Shown one piece after another: positions 36,174 through 47,316 of a stretch of 64,000 nt of DNA. The stretch is from Cystobasidiopsis lactophilus. Lineage: Eukaryota > Basidiomycota > Agaricostilbomycetes > Agaricostilbales > Chionosphaeraceae. The position numbers were made by a program, and so were the translations under genes. The stretch's first letter is position 1; every line of letters begins with the position of its first letter. The stretch lies in the NCBI GenBank assembly GCA_001599975.1, contig BCIO01000001.1, positions 1 to 64,000 of the forward strand. Reading direction: 5' to 3'. Below the pieces are notes generated by a model. That model searched no databases. It had not been told where the DNA came from and saw only the letters and a list, made by a program, of their open reading frames with translations.

Positions 36174-37146
36174 ATGTTGGCAGCTCGGAGCGCGAGTCGG
36201 ATGGGCGTGCGAATGCTGCAGCGGCGTGCGGCGTCGAGTGGAGCAGCGGCGCCGAAGAAGGGTTCGGACACGACTTGGATCATTGCGTTCGTCTCTGCTG
36301 CACTTTGACCTTAGTCCGTGGCCCTTGGACTGACTTGGCACTGCGACGCAACAGATCTGCTTTGGTGTTTGTAGGTGGCTGGCCTTGAAGATTAGCGGGA
36401 CTAGCCGCTGAGTAGCATGCTCCGACTACAGGTCCCGGCTGCTGTGTACATCACCAGGCAAGTCTACGCTGTCACACAATAGATCTGTGGTCTATCGCCT
36501 GACAAGGGTTGCAGCCCGTCCTCGACCAAGGAACACATCCAGCACAAGATCCCTCCAAGTGCGCCACTTTCCCCAATAGACCTGCCTCCCAGATCTGATC
36601 AAGGGTCAATGCACAGACATGAAGAACTACGGCATGTCTCGCGAGCCAGCGCCGGTGCCCGAAGACGAGCCGCTGGAGGAGGCTCTGGCGGCTGCTGACC
36701 CGGAGCACCACAAGGACTCGCTCAAGGTGCCCCGCGAGGGAGCGCCAGCCAACTCGGCCACGCTCGAGGACCACGCCACGGACCCGGAGCACGATGTGAC
36801 CACCAAGCACTCGAGCGACAAGGAGGCCGCGTGGGTCCACCTTTCCTCCTTGATTCACTGGAGCATGGGAATTGAGGCTTGGGCGTCAACGCCACAGCTC
36901 GTTGAGGCCTGAACATGGCAAGGTCAACGCTGCTGCTGAGCAGGCTGCTTCGGGTGCGTCAACTGTTCTCACAATAGCTCATCGGGCTCATCGTGATGGT
37001 TCTGTACAGGCCACTCGCACAACCCCAAGGAAGGCCAAGCGTAAGGAGCTCGTCTACCCTACAGCACAATTGGCGTGCTAATGGCTCTTTGACATGTGCC
37101 TTACAGCCACATCGAGACCAAGAAGGAGGAAGAGAAGGCCGAATAA
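36174..37146 (+). CDS. Small mitochondrial-type membrane protein
   Basis: The N-terminus MLAARSASRMGVRMLQRR is Arg/Ser-rich without acidic residues, a typical mitochondrial presequence. One membrane span follows (WIIASALVFVPAAVYIT), joined across two short introns, then a long acidic, hydrophilic tail: REPAPVPEDEPLEEALAA, PEHHKDSLKVPREGAP, EHGKVNAAAEQAAS, GHSHNPKEGQAH and a terminal KKEEEKAE. Total is about 170 residues on six or seven small exons. The join after VPAAVYIT is uncertain because more than one acceptor keeps frame. The form resembles small inner-membrane proteins with an acidic intermembrane tail seen in many fungi, whose role is unknown. Confidence 0.7.
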
Positions 37147-37462
37147 AGGACTTGCCTTTTCCCCAGTCAACACCAAAATTATCAACCTTTCAACTTTCAT
37201 CCCCCTCAACTTTTCAGCAAGAATCAAAGACCAGCACTAGGTTCAAGGGACAGAAGGGGGAAGGGCCGAATTCATTTTACAAAGAGCCCAAAGCGGATCT
37301 CCCACCAATATTATAAAAGAGAGAGCTTCCCACTTTGGAACCGCCTAGACCAGCCTCTCTGGCGGTTTCTGCCCTTGAGACTGCGACGCTTGAGTAGCTG
37401 GCCCACCTGCGAAACTGGCCGCTTGCTATTCCTCCAAACCCTGAGCATTTCTCCAGGGAAAG

Positions 37463-38085
37463 TTAAGGAAGGAGACGAACGGATGCTTTTTGCCTAGCTT
37501 CCAACACTCGTCGTTTATCAAAGTACTCAATCTTGAACCCCGATTTCATATCAGCAAAGTCAAAGTGAAAGGGAAAGGCAAGAGACGAACCCAAGAAGTC
37601 GCGCAGTTCTTCTCGTACGCTTTCCGCTCCCTCGCGCACGCTTTCGGATCAGAAGTAGGGTCGAGGATGGAGGAAGAGTCGAGGCAGGAGTAATAGGAAT
37701 CTCGGGAGTCCCAGCAGGCTGCTCTCTCAATGTTCAGCTTGCATCAAGCTGAGGGAAAGGGAGGACGACGAACCTTGGCGCTCAGTTCGGGAAGGCGGTT
37801 CTGCTTTGGAAGTGCTTTTGAACATAATGCAAATCGAAGGGGAGGTGGAGGAGTGGAAGAAAGAGGGCAAGGAGTTCTTTTGCTCCCCGACGTCGATGTG
37901 GCGTTGCGACTGTGGCTCGCGGTTTTGAATTCTGATGCCGCCCACTGCTGATTTCGAATGATCTTGTGTGCTACTTTGGGTGCGGAAACGGCCTTGTTCG
38001 GGCGGGGCTCCAGTTGTGTGCGGCGAGGGCTTTGATGGATGACTCGGAGTTGGCCTTCAAACCGGCGGTGGCGAGCCTTGGTGCA
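37463..38085 (-). CDS. Possible unrecognised gene, two or more exons
   Basis: Two minus-strand segments look coding. The 3' one, from about 37659 to the TAA at 37463, reads EGAESVREELRDFLGSS, FHFDFADMKSGFKIEYFD and KRRVLEARQKASVRLLP. The 5' one, ending at the donor near 37773, reads KAVSAPKVAHKIIRNQQW and SRNATSTSGSKRTPCP. They are separated by about 110 nt with a weak GTTCGT donor. No start codon could be fixed at the 5' end. No family recognised. A chance open frame remains possible, particularly for the 5' segment. Confidence 0.3.
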
Positions 38086-38323
38086 CTCTCTCGTGTCCTA
38101 TGCATTGTTGCCATCGTCAAAACGGCAATAAGCTGCCAGATGCATCCGTGCCCATCTTATTTGCCAAGCAGGAATGGCACTTAGCCGCCCGGCAGCATGA
38201 AGCGCCCACTTGAAGGTTGAAGGGCCAGAGATGTGGATGGCCAGGAATGTTGACATGTAAGCTTGAGAGACTAATTGCGTGATTGAAGAACTAAAGGTCT
38301 TGGTACAGGAAAGATAAAGAATG

Positions 38324-39743
38324 CTATGACTGGCCCCCTCCAGTTCCTGTATGCCTTGCGATACAAGCCTTGTACGCCTCGAGTTTTGTATCAAATGCCG
38401 CGGCAATACCCTCTTTTAGCTCAGCGGCGGCATTTGAGTGGGCTTTGCGTAACTTCATCACCGCGGCCCAGGCACTTGCGACGTCCCGCTCCTCTTGCGA
38501 AGCTTCAGCTCTCTTCCTGTTGTATGCAGTTACCATAGGGTGCATTTCTGGTACAGGAAGCTGTTTTTGAAGTGTGATTCTCGAGGACCAGGGAAAACCA
38601 TGAAAGAACGCGCTTGCACACCTTGTTTGCATCAGGCCGTTCAGCGAGGTGCCCATGTTCCGCAATGTAAGCCTCATACTCCGCTGCCACTGTCGTGAAT
38701 TGTTGGCCGCGCTGTTGTTTCTGTTCTGGGGCTGCATTCTGGTAGTATCGCCAGTACTTGTTCATTTTCATGTAACGTCTCATTGCCTCGGCTTGTTCGT
38801 TGGAAGGCGTTTGCTTCCCTAGCCGAAGTCGCTCACATTCAGCGACCAGAGGGTGTCGCGCTGGCTTTGTTAGCTGATTACAGACATCCGTCAAGAACGT
38901 AGCGCACGTCAAAGAATAGCTAGCTCACTTCATCTCCGGGCGTGACCACAGGTTTCGGTTGAGCGTGCTGCTGCTCAAACGGAAGCAGCTTGTATGATCA
39001 GAGTATGATTGAGTGAAAACGAACAGACGTACGGCACCGGTGGGCGCACGAGGTGCTGCTCCAGGAGGCAGTTGCCTGGGGCCTATAGGCTGAGGAGGCT
39101 GTTCAGCGATATAAGCGCATCGACAAAATGACGAGCTTCAGCGAGTATGAGACACCCACGAGCCCGGCGGGCGAAGCTTGCGCTCCTGGCCGAGGCGCCA
39201 CCAGTGGCTAAACAGTCCAAACAACAGTCCGTGCAATGAGACCTATTATTAGAAGTATTGGCCACGAAAGCCCGGCTCACTGGATGATGCTCCACTTTCA
39301 GAGGAGGTATGATTTCACTGTGCTGCGTTTCAGAGACCCTCAAATTCGACTGCCGGAACAACAAAAGACCAACCCTTTGGCAATCAGACGCCATCTGGGA
39401 GGCTTCAAAGTGGGGTTCCAATGGGTGATCATTTTGTTTGACCACCGCTCGAAACGGTGCCCACCCTCGTCGTCACGAGTTTCCAGCCTTCTTGGCGCCG
39501 TCGCCCTACATATTGCGCCTTAGAGGGCCGTCCGTGAGGGCTTGAGATACGTACCCTTTGCCAACGCTGTGCCAGACTTCGCCCACTGGGTCCCAAACTT
39601 GGATGTACTCAGTGGCGTTTTCTGCATCTGTTCTCCACCGAAACTTGAGTCCGTTAATTTCTTGTTCTTTCAGTACTCTGATATGTTGTTATCATTGCGC
39701 AATGCGGATGGGGGGAGATGCAAGCTCACTTGAGGTCCACCAT
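38324..39743 (-). CDS. Unrecognised protein with a tandemly duplicated ~67-residue helical domain
   Basis: ATG at 39743 begins MVDLK, and an intron joins it in frame to VLKEQEINGLKFRWRTDA and EYIQVWDPVGEVWHSVGKG. A further exon reads DDEGGHRFERWSNKMITHWN. A Pro-rich linker (PPQPIGPRQLPPGAAPRAP, then PFEQQHAQPKPVVTPGDE) leads to two similar modules on separate exons: HPLVAECERLRLGK to EYEAYIAEHG, and HPMVTAYNRKRAEAS to LEAYKACIARHT. The intron between them has a GTGTGC donor. The modules share the HP-x-V start, spacing of aromatic and charged residues, and the end (E-x-YxA/K-x-IA-x-H). The stop is at 38324 after GTGGGQS. No known family is recognised. Confidence 0.6.
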
Positions 39744-40719
39744 TTGAACGACACGAACGCGAATAAATGAGGGCCGAAGGTGGCAAAATAGAAGTGGCAA
39801 TCTGGATGTCCAAGGACTAACTATGTAAGCGAAGGGCACGAGCAGTGGTTCTGATAAAGAGAAGGCGAAAACTTGCTTCTCGAAGCCCGAATTAAGGGTA
39901 GTTCTGTCACGGACGAACGGGAGCAGGAGGGGAAGAAGACCTCTTGAATGCTGGGCGCAGGCACATAATACACCTTCTCTTCAACTCTTGAAACCCTGGT
40001 AGGGCCACCAGACCCTGCCTCGAGCAGCTTTCACCTCTCTGGCCGCCCACTCTCCATTGCTCGCCCTCAGCTCGAGCAGCTTCAAGACTATGCACGCTTC
40101 CAAGCCCGGCTCTGCATAACTGCGGCAGTTCTATGCACAGCGAGGCATTTCAGTGCATGCAGCAAGTACTGAAACGCGAAAGGCCTCGGACGCTTAATAG
40201 AATGTGTCTTCTCGAGACTGGCTTGAAACGCAAGTCTGCCAAGTTCCAGTAGCAGGGCGTAGCGTATAGAACGAAGCGGTCATAGAGCATCAAAGTTCAC
40301 ATCGTCACAGGCAAAAGGTTCAAAGCAGCCGAACCCAAGGCCTTGGCGCTAGTCTAGTAGTGGCAATTCGTGCTCTTGTCCAGCTGATCCGCCATGATCT
40401 CTGTGGCATCCCTTATCATCATAGGCAGATGGTCCAACGAGCATCAAATCAGTCAACAGCAGAGCACGGCAACACATCGGCAAGCGGCATGATGGACGAC
40501 TTGGAGCAAGGATGATAAAGTTGATGATGGTGCCACTGCGCAAGGAGGCTGATCGCCACCTCCCCAAATCGCATTGCCCAGGACGATCATGCTTGTATGA
40601 TTAAATCCATGAGACTGATTTGAAGGAATCGCCACCACGAGTGAGGAAGGCCACATTCGAGAGCGCTCTCTCGCCCGAGCGCCTTTTCGACTGCAGCGAC
40701 ACCAGCCCGCCTTCTTGCC
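39744..40719. other. Intergenic, no gene seen
   Basis: Nearly 1 kb between the divergent duplicated-domain gene and LAS1. It should contain both promoters. Open frames here are short and show no protein-like pattern. Confidence 0.45.
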
Positions 40720-42495
40720 ATGCGAAAGGTCCCCTGGCTGAACGATGCCGAGCTAGGCCTTGTCCACGCCTCCATTTTTGGGCTGCCCGCCAGCGCGGAA
40801 GCCCAGCAATTCGCCTTGGACCGGGTTTGTGTCTTTCCAAAGGAAGATCGCAGTACAGGCTCTCACAACGGCCTTTTTGGTACAGCTCGATGCATGGGTG
40901 GCAAGAGGATCCTGCCCTACTTTCGTGGAGAACACGGCAGCTTTGCTCCGCGCTTGCCTGTTCGACCAACCGGACGCCGATCCTCATATTCTGCGAAGTG
41001 CTTATGCGCTCGCCCATCTCAGGTAATACCTCTCAGCGACGACGTCAAAGCAGCTTTGGCTGACAAAAGGACGTGCTACAGATTCGTCAATGCCGCCGTG
41101 GACCCTTTGCAAACCCAATTCTTCGCCCGCTCGGTTGTTGTTCTGGCTGCTCAGCTTGGCATCCCCGCCTGGCTCGTCGAGGTGCGACACGCAGCGACAC
41201 ATGGAGAGCTGCCTGTCCTGGACGTCTTGAGAGACGCCGCTCATGCCGATTTGGCTTGGTTGAACGAGCGCCAGTGGATGCCGTTATTGGACCAGGCCCA
41301 CAAAGTCCGAGAGTCGCACAGTGTGGTCGCCCAACTCCAGCAGCTCGACCATAACATGAACCAAGAGCTGCGAGAGTACAAGTCAAGCCGCAAAGAGGCC
41401 GTGAGAGACGTCACCAAGCTTGACCGGCGCCAGCTCGAAGATGGCTTGAACGCGCTGCGCCGAACTGTCGCTGCCTACTCCATCCTCCTCAACAGCTCTG
41501 ACACCGACCATACGCCTGGCATCAACGCTCTCATTCAGTACCTCCTGTACCCAGGCGGCTTAGTGCCCACGGTCGAAAGGTGCGCACTTTTCTACAGCAA
41601 GTTTGAAATTTTGTGCTCAAAGAGCCTCCCAGAAAACGAGTGACGCATGAGCGGCCGGCCTTGTTGCAGGAAATTGTTGAGATTTGGGACCCTTTGCTCC
41701 GATACTTCGCCACTCGCTACACTTATTTCGCGTACGCGATCATGGAGGGCATCGCTCTCAACCTTTGTGGGAAGCACACTGGTGGGCTCTTCTAATTCGA
41801 TGCTATTGTCTATTCCTCAAGATCGATGTAGATCCATCCTTCTCTAAAACCTTGGCGGCGTGGCTCGCCCAGCTTCACATCCTGTTTGCCCGAGACAACC
41901 AAGAGCTGGAGCTTCAAGTCATCCGCCTCTGTCTCAAGCTGCAGCACCCCATGTGAGACAAATCCCCGCGGTCGCAAGCAAGTCCCGAAGCTTACACGTG
42001 CCCCCACAGACTGGAAGAGTTCCTGCAGAGCCTTCCCAGCCGCTCGACCGATGTCCATTTCACCAAAGCCGTCCAGAAGCTGATTGTTCTTTCGCGTCTG
42101 CGACCAGCACCGGAAGAAGAAGTGCTCCAGACGGTGTCCAACGGGTCGCTCGAGGAGAGGCTGGCCGAAGCCGAGACCAGATGGAAAACTCGGCAACTGC
42201 AGAAGGTGGGTCAAGTTTGCCCCCCTCGGTAATTTGCCGTCGAGATTTGAACTCACCCAGAAGTGTTTGTCAGGCTGAAGAAGCCAAAGCAAAAACAGCA
42301 ATGCAGGGCGAAGTAGCCAGCCTCCCACCGTGGTCGCGCATCCCTGCTTCCGAGCACTCTAGAGCTCCGATAGGCTTCCCGCCCCACTCTGACGACCCGC
42401 TGTGCCTCTTGCTACCGGTAAATGAGTCGTCCTTGGTAGACGCGCGAGCTAAATGTTTTCCCTGCCCGTTGCAGCCACGCGCTCCGCAGAGTTAG
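40720..42495 (+). CDS. LAS1: LAS1-like pre-rRNA endoribonuclease
   Basis: Las1 with Grc3 cleaves ITS2 in 27S pre-rRNA. The start MRKVPWLNDAELGLVHASIF at 40720 matches the usual N-terminal PW-x-EL layout. Exon 2 gives AWVARGSCPTFVENTAALLR, then FVNAAVDPLQTQFFARSV joined across a 59-nt intron. VVLAAQLGIPAWLVEVRHAATHGELPVLDVLR holds the HEPN catalytic Arg-x4-His motif (RHAATH). Later exons give ALLQEIVEIWDPLLRYFA and LEEFLQSLPSRSTDVHF, and the C-terminal block has PPWSRIPASEHSRAPIGFPP. The last intron (donor GTAAAT) leads to PRAPQS and TAG at 42493-42495. The 3' end overlaps the CRAL-TRIO gene on the other strand. Confidence 0.88.
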
Positions 42496-43761
42496 GAACA
42501 ACAGCGTCGTATAAAAGAGCCGCCGAGTTTTTGATCGCCAGCGTCCAAGCCACGGAGCTTCGCTGCGGCGCGAAGGAGGAGGGAGGGCGGCAAACGTGAC
42601 ATGGCGCCTCTGGGTGATAGCATGGGAGCCTCCGAAAGCCAGCCGGAGGAAGAGCGACAGCGCCTTCAAAATCCACCTCTTGTACCACGGTAAGCCTTCT
42701 GCCAGCGCCTCGTGGTCCGCCCCCAGCTTGATGTCGACTGACGCTATGGATCGCTGGTCGTCGTCCATTTTCGGAGGAAGTTTGCTAGCCAGAGTGGCGG
42801 CCGTGTGAAGCAGGTCAGGGCGAACGTGCTCTCTTGTCATCTGGTTCAAGTGTAAAATAGAAGACTTTCGAGACACTGCTCTTGAAGACGTGGCCGAGTA
42901 AAAAGTTTGCGAATCGGCTTCCGACATATTTTCGGGGGCATCGATGTGGGGGAGAGCGGCGTCAGCTGATAAAGGGCCCAGGACATTGTCGACGGCGTCT
43001 TGGGTGAAGAAAGTTGGGCTGAGTTCGTCGGCTGAAACGAAGAGGATTCGCTGCAGAGCCGACGGCGGGATGAATTGCTTCGTAACACTCCACAGCCCGC
43101 CTTGAAGCCAGCTATAGTTGACCACAAACACTGAAAGAAATAGGGGTGAGCTGCAGGGAAGCCTGTAAGGGAAAGGCCGCAACTAACCGGCCGCACAGCT
43201 CTGTGGGAACAGCGTCTTCACGGTTTCGAGAAAGAAGGATAGCAGATCCAGTCGTAAGTTGGCCACTCCTGCACCCTTGACGTCCGCTACGATGCAAAAC
43301 TGAAGAACCGGCTGTCCACTGGTGTTGGAAAGGTTGAGAAGCTGCAAGCGTGCGGCTTCCCAAGCCAGCAGGATCTCGTTCTTGAGGTCGACGTTAGGGT
43401 CGGCGTGGACGTCACGTAGTCGAAACAACACAGCAGGCCTGCCGTGCTGGTCTCTCAACGCCGGGTGAAAGGTCGCCAGTGGCTTCCGCTTGCCATGCAG
43501 ACTTGCGAGGCCATTTCGCTCGTGGCGGTATTTGAGGCTGACTTGAAGGTTCTCCAGCGCCTTGGTTGCATCATCGTGGCGCCTGAGCATCCGGAACACA
43601 TAGCCCAAGTCGTCCAGGATCCCATCCTTGTCGTCCACCGTCGATTGAGCGAGTTCGGCCTTTGCCCGCTGCTGCAGGGCTTTTGTCGCTTCGAGGCGCT
43701 CTGAAAACAGCGCTTGAAGCATAGTGTGACGGTCTTGCAAGTCTTTTGCACCAGCGGCCAT
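42412..43761 (-). CDS. CRAL-TRIO (Sec14-like) protein with C-terminal membrane anchor
   Basis: ATG at 43761 (MAAGAKDLQDRHTMLQALF). A helical CRAL-TRIO N-terminal region with DDKDGILDDLGYVFRMLRR precedes the lipid-binding domain: PALRDQHGRPAVLFRLRDV, LQFCIVADVKGAGVANLRLD and, across a short intron, SCAAVFVVNYSWLQGGLW, then IPPSALQRILFVSADELSP. After a Ser-rich linker, a C-terminal region holds hydrophobic stretches (WILKALSLFLRLAFGG and RLFYTTLLFLTLRSAWL) that could anchor it to a membrane. It resembles tail-anchored CRAL-TRIO proteins of the MOSPD2-like or fungal Csr1 type. Ligand unknown. TAG at 42412. Confidence 0.8.
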
Positions 43762-43989
43762 GCTTGTGGCGGAGGCCGAGTCGTCGCCCGGCGCAAAACA
43801 CCTCTTGAGCAACGTCGGCGACTTGGCTTTCAGCTCGGAATCGGATTGCTAGCTCAAAACAGCTTTCGTACTCTACTTGAAGGTCGCCTTTATCGCCCAA
43901 TTGTCACAGGAGGACGCTACTCGCATTGCCGCTCACGCACCTGGTACCCCGCACCCTTGGTTATCTGTTGACTAGCTCCGGCAACGATC
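43762..43989. promoter_or_regulatory. Bidirectional promoter region, CRAL-TRIO and HAD genes
   Basis: 228 bp between divergent start codons at 43761 (minus) and 43990 (plus). The open frame on the minus side continues upstream without an ATG, so the chosen start is the first available. No defined motif. Confidence 0.4.
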
Positions 43990-45022
43990 ATGCCTCGAAA
44001 GATCGCTTGCTTCGATGTCTTTGGCACCTGCTTTCTGTTTGACGTGGGCTGGATCGCTGCTGGTCGGGTTTGAAGCTGATTGAGCCAGCCAGAATGTGAT
44101 CGACGCCATCGAGGCCGAAATGAATGCTGCTGCGCCTGCTGGAGGCCTAGACTTCTCCGGCCGAGCGGTAGTGATGATGTGGTTCTTTGCGACCCAACGT
44201 GACTTCACCGTGAGCTGGAGGCGGCCTCTCCTTTCCCAAGGAGGCCACCGTAATAACCGGTTTTCGCGCAACAGTACCTTTCGACTATTGGCCAGTATCG
44301 ACCAATTGCTCAAGTCTTCAGAGCAACTCTACCTCGCGCTTTGGCGATTGCCGTAGAGGCTGCTGGCCCAGCGGTCGTCTGGAAGGAAGGTCATCTCGAT
44401 CGAATCTTGGCGCAAATGGCCAAGATGCCAGCTCGACCAGGCCTGGAAAAATGCATGGAGCGCATGAAGAGCAATGGATGGGAGTGTTTTCCGGCCACCA
44501 ACGGTGCTCAGGAAAGCACCGCCGCTCTCTTCCGGCAAGCGTTCACCAACCCGGACGCTTGCTTCGTCGACCTGCAGTCGAACGTCTTTTCCTGCGATTT
44601 GATCCAGATTGCGAAGCCTAACCCCAAAGTTGTGAGTCAAAAGTATTGTCTCGCGGAGCTTGCGCCTCAAGATTTGAATGGTCCACATCAAACGCAGTAT
44701 ACGGAGGCCCTCAAGTTCTGCCGTGCTGGCGAAGGAGACGATCTTCTCTTTGTGGCAGCTCACAACTGGGATCTGCTTGCGGCTCGAAAGGCAGGGTGCG
44801 GTCGTTTAATCCTTTTACTACTGCCAGTCGTTCTGACTTTGCAAGGCTTGCAAGGTTTAAAACGGCCTATCTCACTTTTGAGGTATGCCTCAAGACTGAT
44901 TGAAAGTCAAGGCTCACTCCGATTCCTCACAGGAACACGAGAGTATTGAAGCCTTGTTCGGCAAGCCTGACATCGTGGCCGATACTTTCGATGAGCTCGC
45001 CGATGTCTTGGAAGCCCTTTAG
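43990..45022 (+). CDS. HAD-superfamily hydrolase, 2-haloacid dehalogenase-like
   Basis: ATG at 43990 gives MPRKIACFDVFGTCFLFD, whose CFDVFGT is HAD motif I with the Asp nucleophile. The first intron joins FLFD to NVIDAIEAEMNAAAP. The cap region has RAVVMMWFFATQRDFT and YLSTIGQYRPIAQVF. The core continues with ECFPATNGAQESTAALF (motif II region), CDLIQIAKPNPKVY (Lys of motif III) and LLFVAAHNWDLLAARKAG (motif IV region). The last exon reads EEHESIEALFGKPDIVAD with stop TAG at 45020-45022. Fungal members of this group dephosphorylate or dehalogenate small molecules. The substrate cannot be inferred. About 250 residues, normal for the family. Confidence 0.88.
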
Positions 45023-45306
45023 GATATGATTGCAAGCTACTTGTAGTGAACATGTAAACACTACCCGCCAAATCGGTTGGGGGACTCGCACTCAGCGAGA
45101 GAGTGCGCCAAAGCCAACCCCGCTCGACCGTACCCAAATTAAAGAGTTTGCCCAACCAAGCTTAGCCCGCAGCCGCTCAAAGCTAGTGCGATGCTGTCAG
45201 AGGCTCCTGGAGACCTCAGAGAGGCCACTTCGGGAAGGTGGCAAACGAAGCCCCTATCACCATTGAAGTTCAGACGGGAGTTCCTCCTTGTTTGCGCGCG
45301 GCCACC

Positions 45307-47185
45307 ATGTTGAAACGACTGTCGCCATTCTCATCTAGCAATGACCTGCCCGGTATGGGACCCCAAAGACGCTTCTCGGGCGACCTCACGGCAGGCAGCG
45401 CCAGGTCCTCGCAAGACGGCTTGTCCATTGCGGGCGGCGGCCTATCCTCCTCGCCAGGCCCACCTTCACCTTTGATGTCAGCCGCCAACGACCCGACCAT
45501 GCCTTCGCCCACCATAGACAGGCCCACGCTCACCAAGAGTCTGCGCTCCCTCGAGTCGGTGCTGCAGGCCTTAAACGAGTACAGAGAGCTCTCGGATTTG
45601 CTGGCCAAATCCCAAAAGCGCTTAGCGAAGGCCAGCAAGGAATTGGCCTCCTGTGTCAAGGAGAAGGACGCAGGCCTCTCCTCCGACGACCCCATTTGTG
45701 AGTGGCGGCCCGGCCTCCTCAGAGCTCCTCTTCCGCGAGCAAGGCAAACTGATCCACGAGTCCTAGACAACGCTCTGATATCGTCCAGTGCACTGTTCGA
45801 ATGCTCGTCTGAGGTCGATGCCAAGTTTTCGAAAGCTTTGACTCGCCTTTATGATGACGCCAACGCCCAATGCAGCAAGAGCTTTAAGCGCATCGCCAAG
45901 GAAGAGCGCGACTTCGACGACGCTTGCTCTGCATTGGATCTCAAGCTGAAAAGGCAATCTGGCGTGTACGACAAGAAGATGCGGGCCAACTCCTCCAGTC
46001 CCAACAACCTTGCCTTCGAGCACGACCGACACATCCAAGCCTTGCACGCCCTCAACTCGGAGATGAATACCTTGAAGCAGACCCACGCTCACCGTATGCG
46101 CATTCGCAGGGATTGGACAGTCCGGGAGGCCGCAAAAAGTTGGCCACTCCCTTTCGTTGCAGGCATTGAGCTAAGGGACTGACATGTCCAATCTTCTCCA
46201 GGTCTGACTTCCGTCGCCGAGACGGAGTGGCGCCAGTCAGTGGAGCTCACCAAGCGGCAGGCCGCCGTCGCCGGTCTGTGCGCCTTGTGGGGTTCCTTTG
46301 TGGCGAGCGATGCGACCGAAGTGCCGAGCCTGCCGCCAGATCTTTCCGGGCCCTCGTACTTCGACCTGGCCCCTAATTCCACATTCGAGTCCAACGGCCA
46401 GCTTGCGTATTCTCCCAGCCTTCAAACGCTCGACCTCAACCAACAACGCTTCCCCCGCGACGAAACTCTCACACGGGGCCTATCTCAGCTCCCAATCAGC
46501 TCAGCTGCCACCCACGGCCATTTCAGCTCCCCACACCTTGCGCCGATGAGCGAGCGCCAGTCCCCCCGCCAGCGTTCGACTTCGCTCGAAACCGATTCGC
46601 GATTTTCCTTGACCCCAAAATCCGCTGGAAAGCGCCACTCGTCCATCGAGGTCCCGGCAAGCCCTTCTACTACTTCTGCTGCCCCGGAGCCCTTTTCGAC
46701 ACAGCCGAATCCGGCCGGCACCCGCTTCTCTTCTCTGCAGTATGGAGCCGCTGCCGCCACGGCTGCCCGCCAAACGAACATGAGCAGCTTGACGGAGGAG
46801 GGGTCTTCTACTGCAAGCGGCGATCTGTCAAGCGAGACGGCGGGCTCCGTGACTCTTGACGAGATCATGCGTGAGCGTTACACGGCTGGAAAAGCCAAAG
46901 CCATCGTAGGTCTTTGGAGATTCGCCTTGCATCAAGGCCAGAGTCCCCAGCTGATGTAGTCTACAGTATTCCCAAAGCGAAGCTGGCGAAGTGCACCGCG
47001 GCCCTCGTCCGATGCTTCCTCCTCTTCCTCCGTCCACCGGCACCGAAATCTTCGCTCAGCCACCCAAAGCCCGCTACGCGGCCAAGCCTCGGCTGCTCGA
47101 TGAGAACAGCGCTCCCTCGCCTTTACTCGGCGCGACTGAGTCGAGCCGTCCCAATTCTCGCTCCTTTACTTCGCCTTTGGCATAG
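45307..47185 (+). CDS. Ivy1/I-BAR-like membrane-binding protein
   Basis: ATG at 45307 (MLKRLSPFSSSNDLPGMG). A Ser/Pro-rich start is followed by a long helical region with SLRSLESVLQALNEYREL, LAKSQKRLAKASKELASC, ALFECSSEVDAKFSKALTRL and HDRHIQALHALNSEMNTLK, then TEWRQSVELTKRQAAVAGL. This layout fits the inverse-BAR fold of fungal Ivy1-type proteins, which bind phosphoinositides on vacuoles. A long disordered Ser/Pro tail follows, and the last exon, spliced from GTAGGT at about 46907, reads IFAQPPKARYAAKPRLLDEN and ends RSFTSPLA at 47185. The I-BAR assignment rests on helix pattern and the length of the coiled-coil region; Ivy1 itself is an inference. Confidence 0.6.
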
Positions 47186-47316
47186 ACTGCGCACTGTCGA
47201 AGGTCCATCGAATGTCGTCTGTAGAATTTGTAGATGTTTCACATGAAGGACGCCTAGGGCAGCACTGTTGCGCGTTGCCGCGTGTTGTACAGAATGACTA
47301 ATCCGGTGCACTCTTT

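Noticed and set aside
36445-36460. A textbook GC donor (CAG/GCAAGT) in the small mitochondrial-type gene
   Set aside because: The phase does not fit the next exon. The GT seven bases downstream (CAA/GTCTAC) keeps the frame.
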